DNA of 64,000 nucleotides, taken from contig CAMCCC010000008.1 of the NCBI GenBank assembly GCA_945873205.1, positions 1 through 64,000 on the forward strand. The letters are read 5' to 3'. Positions 42,624-51,603 of the stretch are shown piece after piece. A program made the translations under genes and the position numbers. The notes beneath the pieces were generated by a model that did not search any database, was not told where the DNA came from, and was given only the letters and a program-made list of their open reading frames with translations. Each line of letters starts with the position of its first letter. The first letter of the stretch is position 1. The DNA is from an uncultured bacterium. Its GTDB lineage: Bacteria; Bacillota; Clostridia; Oscillospirales; Oscillospiraceae.

Positions 42624-44063
42624 ATGGTATTCAATAGCCTGCCCTTTGTGATCTTTTTTGCCATCGTCTGCGGACTGATGGCCCTGACCAATTGGAACAG
42701 AGTCAAGGCCCTGCTGCCCTGGCCTGTCAATTCCCTGCGGCATGTGCTGCTGCTTCTGGCCAGCTATGTGTTCTACGGCTGGTGGAACTGGAAATGCTGC
42801 TTTCTGATGCTGGGGCTGACGGTGGTGGCCTATGTCTGTGCCGCCGCCTATGAAAAGGACGGCAGGAAGCTGTGGGTCACGCTGGGCGTCATCGCGCCCC
42901 TGGTGATCCTGGGGATTTTCAAGTATTTCAACTTCTTTGTGGACTCTTTCTGCGCCCTGTTGGGCCTGAGCCGGGCGGGGAGCCTGAACATCCTGCTGCC
43001 GGTGGGCATCAGCTTCTACACCTTCCAGTCCCTGAGCTATACCATCGATGTGTACCGGGGCAAGCTCCCGGCGGAAAAAAGCTTTGTGAACGTGGCGCTG
43101 TACATTGCCTTCTTCCCCCAGCTGGTGGCCGGCCCCATCGTCAAGGCCGGGGAATACCTGCCCCAGCTCCGGGAGGACAGGAACATCAGCCTGAGCAATT
43201 TGCAGCAGGGTGTCCAGTGCTTCGTCCTGGGCCTGTTCAAGAAGGTGGTCCTTGCCGATAACATCTCCGTCTTTGTGGACGCGGTGTATGACTGCCCGGC
43301 GGCCTTCCACGCGGTGACGGTGCTGCTGGCGGTGGCGGCCTATTCCATCCAGATCTATTGCGACTTCTCCGGCTATTCGGACATGGCGGTGGGCTGCGCC
43401 AAGTGCCTGGGCTATGACCTGCCCCGGAACTTCAACCTGCCCTACATCTCCAAAAACGTCACCGAGTTCTGGAAGCGCTGGCACATCAGCCTGTCCACCT
43501 GGCTGATGGAATATCTCTACTTCCCCCTGGGCGGCAACCGGAAGGGCACCGTCCGGCGGTACATCAACCTGATGCTCACCATGCTCATCGGCGGCCTGTG
43601 GCACGGCGCATCCTGGACCTTCGTGGCCTGGGGCGGCCTTCACGGTCTGGCCCTCTGCGTCCATAAGCTGTTCCTGAAAGCCGCCCAGGGCCGGGAAAAG
43701 AAGGACAATGCTCTCCTCTCCGCTCTCTCCGTGCTGGCCACCTTCTGCTTCGTCAGCCTGTGCTGGGTCTTTTTCCGGGCGGGGGATTTTGCCACCGCCA
43801 TGCGGGTCTTTCAGGCCATCTTCACCTGGCAGCAGGGGGTCATCCACCTCAGCAGCTGGGCCATCCTGGGCCTTGCCTGCGTGGCCCTGGCCACCCTGGC
43901 CGCCGTCCTCCGCAGCAAAAAGCGGGGCGGCCCCATCGATGGCTTCTATCCCCGGGTGAAGCTCAGCACCATTCCCGGCCTGCTGGTTTTCTTCCTTTTT
44001 GTTGGCCTGACCCTGGGCCTGGCCTACACCGGGGAGAACCCCTTCATCTATTTCCAGTTCTGA
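42624..44063 (+). CDS. MBOAT family O-acyltransferase (AlgI-like)
   Basis: This is a 479-residue membrane protein with about ten or more helices. The two conserved MBOAT His are in KRWHISLSTWL (about His287) and GGLWHGASW (about His327, the likely catalytic one). It moves acyl groups across the membrane to an extracytoplasmic acceptor, working with the SGNH partner. It begins next to the upstream stop. Confidence 0.93.
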   Translation: MVFNSLPFVIFFAIVCGLMALTNWNRVKALLPWPVNSLRHVLLLLASYVFYGWWNWKCCFLMLGLTVVAYVCAAAYEKDGRKLWVTLGVIAPLVILGIFKYFNFFVDSFCALLGLSRAGSLNILLPVGISFYTFQSLSYTIDVYRGKLPAEKSFVNVALYIAFFPQLVAGPIVKAGEYLPQLREDRNISLSNLQQGVQCFVLGLFKKVVLADNISVFVDAVYDCPAAFHAVTVLLAVAAYSIQIYCDFSGYSDMAVGCAKCLGYDLPRNFNLPYISKNVTEFWKRWHISLSTWLMEYLYFPLGGNRKGTVRRYINLMLTMLIGGLWHGASWTFVAWGGLHGLALCVHKLFLKAAQGREKKDNALLSALSVLATFCFVSLCWVFFRAGDFATAMRVFQAIFTWQQGVIHLSSWAILGLACVALATLAAVLRSKKRGGPIDGFYPRVKLSTIPGLLVFFLFVGLTLGLAYTGENPFIYFQF

Positions 44064-44078
44064 TGCGAGAGACAGAAT

Positions 44079-44765
44079 ATGAACAAGAATGTTTTCAAAA
44101 AAGCACTGACAGCCTGTCTTCCCGTGATCTCCAGCTTCATCGTCATTGGGATCAGCTTCGGCGTGGTGGTGCAGAGCCGGGGCTACGGCCCCCTCTGGGC
44201 CGGGGCCATGAGCGTGTTTATCTATGCCGGCTCCATGCAGTTTGTGGCGCTGGAGCTGATGGCCAGCGGGGCCGGCCTATTGACTGTCGCCCTCACCACG
44301 GTGATGGTGAACCTGCGCCATGTGTTTTATGGCCTGTCCATGATCGATCAATACAAGGACGTGGGAAAAGCCAAGCCCTATCTGATTTTTGCCCTCTGCG
44401 ATGAGACCTATTCCCTGGTCTGCAACCCGCCGCAGTTGGCTCCGGGGGAGAAAAAGGCCTTTTATCTTCTGGTTTCCGTCATGAACCAGGCCAGTTGGGT
44501 GCTGGGCAGCATCCTGGGTGGCCTGCTGGGCGCAGCCCTGCCCTTCAGCACCGAGGGGATTGACTTCGCCCTGACGGCTCTGTTCGTCTCCGTGGTGGCG
44601 GAGCAGTGGCTCAGCACAAAGGAGCACACCCCGGCCCTGCTGGGTCTGGGGCTGAGCCTTTTATGTCTGCTGCTGTTCGGGGCGGAGAACTTCCTTCTGC
44701 CCGCCATGCTGCTGATCCTGCTGGGGCTGAGCCTGTACCGACTGGGAAAGGGGGCAAAAGCATGA
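44079..44765 (+). CDS. azlC: AzlC family branched-chain amino acid exporter subunit
   Basis: This is a 228-residue membrane protein with about six to seven helices. It starts with the family pattern PVISSFIVIGISFGVVVQSRG and has FIYAGSMQFVALELM. AzlC and AzlD together export branched-chain amino acids and analogues. It overlaps azlD by 4 bp. It follows the MBOAT gene by 15 bp, so all may share one transcript. Confidence 0.92.
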   Translation: MNKNVFKKALTACLPVISSFIVIGISFGVVVQSRGYGPLWAGAMSVFIYAGSMQFVALELMASGAGLLTVALTTVMVNLRHVFYGLSMIDQYKDVGKAKPYLIFALCDETYSLVCNPPQLAPGEKKAFYLLVSVMNQASWVLGSILGGLLGAALPFSTEGIDFALTALFVSVVAEQWLSTKEHTPALLGLGLSLLCLLLFGAENFLLPAMLLILLGLSLYRLGKGAKA

Positions 44766-45082
44766 GCCGCGCTGCCCTGATCATTGCCGTGGCTGCCCTG
44801 GTGACGGTGGCCCTGCGCTTTCTGCCCTTCCTGCTCTTTGGCGGCAAGCGGGAAACCCCTCCCTTTATTGCCTATCTGGGCCGGGTACTGCCCAGCGCCA
44901 TCATGGCCATGCTGGTGGTCTACTGCCTGCGGAACGTGCAGCTGAGCGCATCGCCCTTTGGTATCCCGGAGCTGCTCTCCTGCGCAGTGGTGGTGCTTCT
45001 CCATGTGTGGAAGCGCAACACCATTCTCAGCATCCTGGGCGGCACCGCCTGCTATATGCTGCTGGTGCAGCTTATTTTCTGA
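44762..45082 (+). CDS. azlD: AzlD family branched-chain amino acid exporter small subunit
   Basis: This is a 106-residue membrane protein with about four helices, the small partner of AzlC. Typical are the start SRAALIIAVAALVTVALRFLP and SAIMAMLVVYCL. The start codon overlaps the azlC stop. A hairpin follows 8 bp after the stop. Confidence 0.9.
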   Translation: MSRAALIIAVAALVTVALRFLPFLLFGGKRETPPFIAYLGRVLPSAIMAMLVVYCLRNVQLSASPFGIPELLSCAVVVLLHVWKRNTILSILGGTACYMLLVQLIF

Positions 45083-45090
45083 ATAGAAAA

Positions 45091-45116
45091 CCAGGCCGCC
45101 CAAAAGGGCGGCCTGG
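45091..45116 (+). terminator. Hairpin after azlD
   Basis: An 11-bp perfect stem CCAGGCCGCCC with its complement and an AAAA loop. The T-run normally expected is missing, because a family B repeat begins right after it. Confidence 0.75.
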
Positions 45117-45117
45117 T

Positions 45118-45330
45118 CAGCTTGTGAAAGAACCAGCCAAAGCCTCCCCTGTGTAAGGGGAGGTGGCAAAAATCTTTGATTTTTGACGGAGGGGTTGTAA
45201 ATGAAACGTTGAATATTTCCAAGATATAACTGAAAATCTGGAACATTTCATAAAACAATCCCTCAGTCAGCTTCGCTGACAGCTCCCTTTACACAAGGGA
45301 GCCTTTTTTCGTAACCAGCTTTTTTGACAG
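45118..45330. repeat. Family B dispersed repeat, second copy
   Basis: It matches the copy at 41301-41516 almost base for base over its left 187 bp (CAGCTTGTGAAAGAACCAGCC to ACACAAGGGAGCC), differing at a few positions, and ends with TTTTTTGACAG. It too lies straight after a hairpin lacking its T-run. Confidence 0.85.
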
Positions 45331-45370
45331 CCTCACTGGCCGCCCTTTTGAACGGCTGGTTTCGCTTTGC

Positions 45371-46252
45371 TTATTCTCTTTTTCTCCCCGGCAGCTCCAG
45401 CAGGATGGCCGCGCCGATGATCAGCAAAGCCCCCAGCCACATCCCGCCGCTCATGGGCTCTTTCAGCACCAGGGCCGACAGCAGCACCGCCACCACCGGG
45501 TCCACATAGGCCAGGATGGCCACCGTCTGGGAGGGCAGATCCTCCATGCAGCCGAAGTACAGGTAGTAGCAGATGCCGGTATGTACCACGCCTACCACCA
45601 GCAGCAGGAGCAGGGCCGTGCCGCTGAGGGCGGCAAAATCCGCCTGCACCGTCAGCAGATTGTAGGGCAGCAGCACCAGGGCGGAAATGCCCAGCTGGAT
45701 GGCCGTCCGCTCCGTGCCGCCGATGCCGCTGAGCTTCTTGTTGCAGATCACGATGGCGGCATACAGGCCCGCCGCAGCCAGACCCAGCAGCACGCCCTTG
45801 ACCTGACCGATATCGGGCAAACCGCCCTCCAAAACGCCGGACACCAGCACCATGCCGCCCAGAGCCGCCAGCACGCAGAGCAGCTTCCGCCCGTTCAGGC
45901 TTTCCCCGAACACAAAGGGGGAAAGGGCCACCACAATCATGGGGGCCAAATAGTAGCACAGGGTGGCCGCCGCAATGGTGGTATAGCGGTAGGCTTCAAA
46001 GAGCAAAATCCAGTTAAAACCCAGCATCAGCCCGGAAAGCCCCAGATACAGGGCGTTGCGCCGGATGGCCTCCCCCTGGAAGCGGAGGTGCTTCAGCCCC
46101 ATTACCAGAAGCAAAAACAGCAGACCGATGATGCCCCGGAAATTGGCAATCACCGAGGAGGGCAGGGGAATATTCCGCACGAACAGCCCAATGCTGCCCC
46201 AGATGCACATGGAGGTCAACAGTTTGATTCTTGCTGCCGAATGCTTATCCAT
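45371..46252 (-). CDS. EamA/DMT family transporter
   Basis: This is a 293-residue protein with ten predicted helices in two EamA repeats (about 8-135 and 150-285). The second repeat begins after LPDIGQVKGVLLGLAAAG. Such proteins export amino acids or other metabolites. I chose the ATG at 46252 with AGGTGAGAGT upstream. No substrate can be given. Confidence 0.9.
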   Translation of the reverse strand: MDKHSAARIKLLTSMCIWGSIGLFVRNIPLPSSVIANFRGIIGLLFLLLVMGLKHLRFQGEAIRRNALYLGLSGLMLGFNWILLFEAYRYTTIAAATLCYYLAPMIVVALSPFVFGESLNGRKLLCVLAALGGMVLVSGVLEGGLPDIGQVKGVLLGLAAAGLYAAIVICNKKLSGIGGTERTAIQLGISALVLLPYNLLTVQADFAALSGTALLLLLVVGVVHTGICYYLYFGCMEDLPSQTVAILAYVDPVVAVLLSALVLKEPMSGGMWLGALLIIGAAILLELPGRKRE

Positions 46253-46330
46253 ACTCTCACCTGTAATCGACAAAATATGCAGAGAGTATACCACAGAAAA
46301 AAGAGAAAGGGAAGGGCCTGTTTCTCCCGG

Positions 46331-46359
46331 TTGAATCCTGCGGACTTCTGTGATAGAAT
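46331..46359 (+). promoter_or_regulatory. Promoter of the GNAT-methyltransferase operon
   Basis: TTGAAT (46331-46336) and TAGAAT (46354-46359) are spaced 17 bp. Confidence 0.65.
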
Positions 46360-46389
46360 GTGGCCCAAAGAAAAACTGCGGAGGAGAAT

Positions 46390-46887
46390 ATGAGTCAATT
46401 GGAATTTCGTTGGGCGGAGGAAAAGGACGCCGCTCTGATCCTGCATTTTATCCGGGCGCTGGCGGCCTATGAGAAGCTGTCGGACCAGGTGGTGGCCACG
46501 GAACCGCTGCTGCGGGAATGGATTTTTGAAAAGAAAAAGGCAGAGGTGCTTTTTCCCCTGGAGGATGGAAAAGAAGTGGGCTTTGCCCTGTTCTTCCATA
46601 ATTTCTCCACCTTTCTGGGCCGGACCGGGCTGTACCTGGAGGATTTGTATATCAGCCCCGAATACCGGGGAAAGGGTTACGGAAAGGCCACCCTGCAGAA
46701 GCTGGCCAAAATCGCGGTAGAGCGCCGCTGCGGCCGGCTGGAATGGTCCTGCCTGGATTGGAATAAGCCCAGCATTGACTTTTATCTCTCCCTGGGGGCT
46801 GTCCCCATGGAGGAGTGGACGGTGTACCGCCTGACCGGGGAAACCCTGACGCAGATGGCTGCACAGCAGAAGGGGGAAACAGTATGA
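46390..46887 (+). CDS. GNAT acetyltransferase, diamine N-acetyltransferase-like
   Basis: This 165-residue protein has a GNAT fold with the acetyl-CoA motif SPEYRGKGYGKATLQKLAK. The segment FLGRTGLYLEDLYISPEYRGKG and the RLEWSCLDWNKPSIDFYLSLGA block strongly resemble spermidine/spermine (SSAT-like) acetyltransferases. It is preceded by GGAGGAGAAT. It overlaps the next gene by 4 bp. The substrate call is by resemblance only. Confidence 0.85.
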   Translation: MSQLEFRWAEEKDAALILHFIRALAAYEKLSDQVVATEPLLREWIFEKKKAEVLFPLEDGKEVGFALFFHNFSTFLGRTGLYLEDLYISPEYRGKGYGKATLQKLAKIAVERRCGRLEWSCLDWNKPSIDFYLSLGAVPMEEWTVYRLTGETLTQMAAQQKGETV

Positions 46888-48095
46888 AAACAGAACGGGT
46901 CTATCCCCGCTTCACCATTACCCGGAAGGGGACCCAATGGGTGGAGCAGGGCCACCCCTGGATTTATGAAGGGGAGATTCTCGCCAGCCAGGGAGAGCTT
47001 CAAAACGGCTGCCTGGCGGACGCGGTCAGCGAGAAGGGCAAATACCTGGGCACCGGCTTTTACAGCCAGAGCAGCAAAATCCGCCTGCGGCTCATCTCCC
47101 GCAACGCCAACGACAGCTTTGACGAGGCCTTCTGGCGCCGCCGCATCCAGTACGCCTGGGACTACCGGAAGACCGTCATGGGGGATGACCTCTCCTGCTG
47201 CCGGGTGATTTTCGGCGAGGCCGACGGCTTCCCCGGCCTGACGGTGGACCGCTTCAATGACATTCTGGTGGCCCAGACTCTGTCCGTGGGCATGGAACAG
47301 ATCAAGCCCCTGCTCTTTCGCCTGCTGCCGGAGGTGCTGCGGGCCGACGGGCAGCAGATCGCCGGCATCTTTGAACGCAACGACGTGGCCATCCGCAGTC
47401 TGGAAGGTCTGGAGCAGTACAAGGGCTGGTACGGCGATGAGCACCCCGCAAGCCCGGTGACGGAGATCGTGGAAAACGGCATCCGCTACGCCGTGGATGT
47501 GGAGAACGGCCAGAAGACCGGCTTCTTCCTGGACCAGAAATATAACCGCCTGGCGGTGGCGAAGCTGGCCAAAGGCCGCCGGGTGCTGGACTGCTTCACC
47601 CACACCGGCTCCTTCGCCCTCAACGCTGCCCTGGGCGGGGCAGAGCATGTGACAGCGGTGGACGTGTCCGAAAGCGCCATCGCCATGGCCCGGGAGAACG
47701 CCCGCCGCAACGGCCTGGAGGATCGGATGGACTTCCTGGCTGCCGACGTGTTCGATCTGCTGCCCAGCCTGAAGCGGGGGGACTATGACTTCATCATTCT
47801 GGACCCGCCCGCCTTCACCAAATCCCGCAAGACCGTGGGCCGGGCGGAGCGGGGCTATAAGGAGATCAATCTCCGGGCATTGAAGCTGCTGCCCCGGGGC
47901 GGCTATTTCGCCACCGCCTCCTGCAGCCACTTCATGCCCCCGGAGCTGTTCGTGAAGATGCTGCGCTCCGCCGCCCTGGACGCGGGGGTGGAACTGCGGC
48001 AGATTGAGGCCCGCCAGCAGGCCCCGGATCATCCCATCCTCTGGAACGTGCCGGAGACGGACTACCTGAAATTCTACCTTTTCCAGGTGGTATAA
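46884..48095 (+). CDS. Class I rRNA methyltransferase, RlmI-like
   Basis: This is a 403-residue enzyme with an N-terminal PUA domain (about 1-80; RFTITRKGTQWVEQGHPWIY) and a C-terminal SAM-binding domain (VLDCFTHTGSFALNAALGGAEH, DFIILDPPAFTKS). RlmI methylates C1962 of 23S rRNA (5-methylcytosine) in E. coli, and the layout fits that family. It starts in the overlap with the acetyltransferase gene. A terminator follows. Confidence 0.92.
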   Translation: MKTERVYPRFTITRKGTQWVEQGHPWIYEGEILASQGELQNGCLADAVSEKGKYLGTGFYSQSSKIRLRLISRNANDSFDEAFWRRRIQYAWDYRKTVMGDDLSCCRVIFGEADGFPGLTVDRFNDILVAQTLSVGMEQIKPLLFRLLPEVLRADGQQIAGIFERNDVAIRSLEGLEQYKGWYGDEHPASPVTEIVENGIRYAVDVENGQKTGFFLDQKYNRLAVAKLAKGRRVLDCFTHTGSFALNAALGGAEHVTAVDVSESAIAMARENARRNGLEDRMDFLAADVFDLLPSLKRGDYDFIILDPPAFTKSRKTVGRAERGYKEINLRALKLLPRGGYFATASCSHFMPPELFVKMLRSAALDAGVELRQIEARQQAPDHPILWNVPETDYLKFYLFQVV

Positions 48096-48107
48096 AAGAG
48101 AAAAAAC

Positions 48108-48137
48108 GACCCGCCGGGATTTTTTCCCCGGCGGGTC
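48108..48137. terminator. Terminator between convergent genes
   Basis: The stem GACCCGCCGGG with its complement lies between the RlmI-like gene and the ABC-F gene. Its loop carries T's; there is an A-run on the left, so it best serves the minus-strand gene. Confidence 0.75.
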
Positions 48138-48149
48138 TGTGCTATTCTG

Positions 48150-49757
48150 TTATTGCCTGGCGGCAGATTCCAGATCGCTGATGTGCATATACTCGTCGTA
48201 GGTGCACATCCGGTCGATGATGCCGTCCTCGGTGATCTCAATGATGCGGTTGGCCACCGTCTGGGTCAGCTGGTGGTCATGGCAGGAGAAGATGATGTTG
48301 TGCTTGAAAGCCTCCAGGCCGTTGTTCAGGGCGGCGATGCTCTCCAGGTCCAGGTGGTTGGTGGGCTGATCCAGCACCAGGAAGTTGGCCCCGGACAGCA
48401 TCATTTTGCTGAGCATACAGCGGACCTTCTCCCCGCCGGAGAGCACCTTCACCTGCTTATACACATCGTCCCCGGAGAAGAGCATCCGGCCCAGGAAGGT
48501 GCGCAGATAGCTCTCCCGCTTATCCTCGGAGAACTGGCGCATCCATTCGATCAGGTCAAAGTCGCAGCCCTCAAAGTAGCTGTTGTGGTCCTTGGGGAAG
48601 TAGGAGGGCGTAATGGAGGCGCCCCACTTGACGCTGCCGCTGTCCGGCTCCTCCTCGCCCATGAGAATTTTGTAGAGCATGGTGACTGCCAGCTCGTTTT
48701 TCCCTACCAGGGCGATCTTATCCTCCTTGCCCACAATGAAGCTGACGTTATTGAGCAGCTTCACCCCGTCCACGGTCTTGCTGACCTCCGTGACGAAAAG
48801 CCGGTCCTTCCCCGGCTCCCGCTCCGCCTTGAAGCCCACCCAGGGGTAGCGGCGGTTGGAGGCGGGCATCTCCTCCACGGTGATCTTGTCCAGCAGCTTC
48901 CGGCGGGAGGTGGCCTGCCGGGACTTGGACTTGTTGGCGGAGAAGCGGGCGATAAAGGTCTGCAATTCCTGAATCTTCTGCTCCGCCTTCTTGTTCTGGT
49001 CCTTCAGCAGCTTCTGCACCAGCTGGCTGGACTCATACCAGAAGTCGTAGTTGCCCACGTACATCTTGATCTTGCCGTAGTCGATGTCCACAATGTGGGT
49101 GCAGACGTTGTTGAGGAAGTAACGGTCGTGGCTCACCACCAGTACCGTCCCCTCATAGTCCATCAGAAAATCCTCCAGCCACACCACGGAGGCCAGATCC
49201 AGGTTGTTGGTGGGCTCGTCCAGCAGAATTACGTCCGGGTGGCCGAACAGGGCCTGGGCCAGCAATACCTTTACCTTCAGCCGGGGGTCGATCTCCTTCA
49301 TCAGGTTCTGGTGGAGGCTCACGTCCACCCCCAGGCCCTGAAGGATGCGGCCCGCGTCGCTCTCGGCCTCCCAGCCGCCCAGCTCCGCAAATTCCTCCTC
49401 CAGCTCTGCGGCCCGGATGCCGTCCTCGTCGGTGAAGTCCTCCTTGTCATAGATGGCGTCCTTCTCCTTGCCACAGTCGTAGAGCCGCTGGTTGCCCATG
49501 ATCACCGTGTCCAGCACCGGGTAATCGTCGTACAGGCTCTGGTTTTGCTTCAATACCGACATCCGCTTTTTGGGTGCCAGGGTCACGCTGCCGGAGGTGG
49601 GCTCCAGCTCGCCGGAGAGAATTTTGATAAAGGTGGACTTGCCTGCCCCGTTGGCGCCGATGATGCCGTAGCAGTTGCCGGGGGTGAACTGCAAATCCAC
49701 CCGGGAAAACAGCACTGAGGAGCCGAACTGCATGGAAAGGTCGTTGACAGAAAGCAT
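48150..49757 (-). CDS. ABC-F family ATPase with one apparently functional ATP site
   Basis: This is a 535-residue cytoplasmic protein with two ABC domains and no membrane part; such proteins act on ribosomes. Domain 1 has Walker A GANGAGKST (34-42) and LLDEPTNNLD, but its signature is replaced by EIDPRLKVKVLLAQ. Domain 2 has a good signature LSGGEKVR (about 437) but its Walker A is GKNELAVT and its catalytic Glu is Gln (LVLDQPTNHLD). So only the site formed by Walker A/B 1 and signature 2 is complete. A related subgroup seems to share this. No antibiotic resistance role can be claimed. Confidence 0.9.
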   Translation of the reverse strand: MLSVNDLSMQFGSSVLFSRVDLQFTPGNCYGIIGANGAGKSTFIKILSGELEPTSGSVTLAPKKRMSVLKQNQSLYDDYPVLDTVIMGNQRLYDCGKEKDAIYDKEDFTDEDGIRAAELEEEFAELGGWEAESDAGRILQGLGVDVSLHQNLMKEIDPRLKVKVLLAQALFGHPDVILLDEPTNNLDLASVVWLEDFLMDYEGTVLVVSHDRYFLNNVCTHIVDIDYGKIKMYVGNYDFWYESSQLVQKLLKDQNKKAEQKIQELQTFIARFSANKSKSRQATSRRKLLDKITVEEMPASNRRYPWVGFKAEREPGKDRLFVTEVSKTVDGVKLLNNVSFIVGKEDKIALVGKNELAVTMLYKILMGEEEPDSGSVKWGASITPSYFPKDHNSYFEGCDFDLIEWMRQFSEDKRESYLRTFLGRMLFSGDDVYKQVKVLSGGEKVRCMLSKMMLSGANFLVLDQPTNHLDLESIAALNNGLEAFKHNIIFSCHDHQLTQTVANRIIEITEDGIIDRMCTYDEYMHISDLESAARQ

Positions 49758-49796
49758 AGTATTCTCCGTTTCTTTTCATAGTCACAGTGATTATTC

Positions 49797-49825
49797 ATTA
49801 TATGGGAAAGGTTAGCCCCTGTCAA
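49797..49825 (-). promoter_or_regulatory. Consensus promoter of the ABC-F gene
   Basis: On the minus strand TTGACA (49825-49820) and TATAAT (49802-49797) are spaced 17 bp. This is a full consensus, back-to-back with the plus-strand promoter 18 bp away. Confidence 0.88.
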
Positions 49826-49842
49826 GCAAGGGCGGCGGCTTA

Positions 49843-49871
49843 TTGACTTTTTCTGGGTTTTAGAGTACCAT
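49843..49871 (+). promoter_or_regulatory. Promoter of the polytopic membrane protein gene
   Basis: TTGACT (49843-49848) and TACCAT (49866-49871) are spaced 17 bp. Confidence 0.65.
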
Positions 49872-49902
49872 GAATCAGTTATATCAATTCAGGAGACTGC
49901 CT

Positions 49903-51543
49903 ATGAAGCTTCCCAGCGAACGTGTAAAAACCGGGAAAGGACTTTCCCTCCTGGCTATCCTGGTGATGGCCTGCTACTTTGCGGTTTTTGCGGTGATCAA
50001 TTTCAAATGCTTCGCCCGCTTCTGCGAGCAGGATATGTATGCCGACACCCTGGTGGCCATGATGATGTGGGAGCAAAAGAGCCTGTTCCCCCTGGGCTAT
50101 GTGTTCGGCAACCAGCTTTATGTGGTGGCCACCCCGGTGCTTGCCGCCCTGTTCTACGGCCTTACCGGCAGCCCCAACATCGCCATGGCTCTGGCCACCA
50201 CGGTGATGAGCGCCCTGATTCTGCTCAGCTTTTTCTGGCTGCTGCGCCCCGTGGTGAAGCGGGGACTGAGCCTTGCCTGTGCCGCGCTGATGCTGGTGGC
50301 CTGCGCCTTTGGGGATAAGCTGGTGAACCAGGAGATGGGCCAGCTGCTGTTCGTCTTTTGCAGCTATTACGCCTGCTATCTCATCACCCTCTTTGTGGTG
50401 CTGGGCGATTATACGCGCAGCGTGACGGAGCCGGGCCTGCGGCCGCTGCCCCTGGTCCTGTCCCTGCTGCTGTGCTTTGCCACCGGCATGCAGAGCCTGC
50501 GGCAGACCTGCATCATGGTGCTGCCCATCCTGGCCTTTGAGGGCCTGCAGCTGCTGCTGGGCTTCCGGGCGCAGGGGCGGGACGTCCTCCGCCGGCGGAA
50601 GCTGCCCCTGCTCCGCGCCCTGGCCTATGCCGCTGCCAATGTGGCAGGCCTGCTTTTCGTGAAACTCTTCCCCGTGCACCAATACACCATCTTTGACGCT
50701 GCCCCGGCCGGCTTTTCCCAGCGCCTTTCGGATATTTATGTGGCCTTCCGGGACGTGGCCGGCTTCGGCTGGGCCGGGCCGGAGCACCCCTTTTTCATCC
50801 TGCTGCTGGCCTTTCAGCTGGCGCTGCTGTTTGGCGCTCTGGCTTTGCAGCTGCGGCAAATCCGCAGCCCCAGCGCCCTTTCCGATCTGTGGTGGCTGCT
50901 GCTGATCAGCATCGCCGCCGTCACCGCCGCCGCCCTGTTTACCTCCCTTCGGATTCGGGCTGTCTATCTCTTTATGTACTATCCGCTGCTGGCTCTGTCT
51001 GTGGCCCTGGTGCTGGAGCAGACCGGGCCCCGGCTGCGGTGTACGGTATCCCTGGCCCTGTGCCTGCTGTCCCTGGTCAATCTGTATTGCAGCTATATTC
51101 CCTCCGTCCGCAGCGCCCTTGCGCCCCGGGAGGAGCCCCTGGAACAGATCAGCGCCTGGGCGGTGGAAAACGGCTATGAGCTGGTCTACGGCAACCATAC
51201 CTCTGTGGCCCCCGGCATCGCCGCCTATTCTGACGGCGCCCTGATGGCGGGCTGCTGGGATGAGGAGATCATGTTCAAAGCGAAACCCTATCTGAACATC
51301 CAGAACATTTACAGCCTTGAGGATGCGGAGCGGGCCATTTTCGTCTTTATGCCCTGGGAGCTGGACTACGCCCGTGAGGCCGCCATGAACGCCGGGGCGG
51401 AGCTGACCTTCCACGGTCAGTATGGAGCGCTTTCGGTCTATACCTCCACGGTGCAGCTGATGTACCCCCGGACCTATCCCTGGTTTGATATGCAGTGGGA
51501 GGCGGGCCAGTTCGGCGGCCCGGAGCAGACAGAAACAGAATAA
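49903..51543 (+). CDS. Large polytopic membrane protein, possibly glycosyltransferase-like
   Basis: This is a 546-residue protein with about 11 to 13 hydrophobic helices in its first 400 residues and a soluble C-terminal part (about 420-546). It resembles lipid-linked GT-C-type glycosyltransferases in shape, with an acidic first external loop (FCEQDMYADTLVAMMMWEQK), but I see no clear catalytic signature. AGGAGACTGCCT precedes the ATG at 49903. It is a single gene with its own promoter and terminator. Confidence 0.65.
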   Translation: MKLPSERVKTGKGLSLLAILVMACYFAVFAVINFKCFARFCEQDMYADTLVAMMMWEQKSLFPLGYVFGNQLYVVATPVLAALFYGLTGSPNIAMALATTVMSALILLSFFWLLRPVVKRGLSLACAALMLVACAFGDKLVNQEMGQLLFVFCSYYACYLITLFVVLGDYTRSVTEPGLRPLPLVLSLLLCFATGMQSLRQTCIMVLPILAFEGLQLLLGFRAQGRDVLRRRKLPLLRALAYAAANVAGLLFVKLFPVHQYTIFDAAPAGFSQRLSDIYVAFRDVAGFGWAGPEHPFFILLLAFQLALLFGALALQLRQIRSPSALSDLWWLLLISIAAVTAAALFTSLRIRAVYLFMYYPLLALSVALVLEQTGPRLRCTVSLALCLLSLVNLYCSYIPSVRSALAPREEPLEQISAWAVENGYELVYGNHTSVAPGIAAYSDGALMAGCWDEEIMFKAKPYLNIQNIYSLEDAERAIFVFMPWELDYAREAAMNAGAELTFHGQYGALSVYTSTVQLMYPRTYPWFDMQWEAGQFGGPEQTETE

Positions 51544-51557
51544 AGGGTCAAACAGAA

Positions 51558-51595
51558 AGAAGCCGCGGCAATTGTTTGCCGCGGCTTCTGATATT
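51558..51595. terminator. Terminator between convergent genes
   Basis: The stem AGAAGCCGCGGCA with its complement and a short loop lies between the membrane protein gene and the ABM-domain gene. Confidence 0.88.
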
Positions 51596-51603
51596 ATATG
51601 CTG

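Noticed and set aside
45091-45352. A flanking duplication around the second family B copy like the one at 41 kb
   Set aside because: The right-hand GGCCGCCC segment is inverted and imperfect relative to the left hairpin and probably serves as the terminator of the convergent EamA gene.
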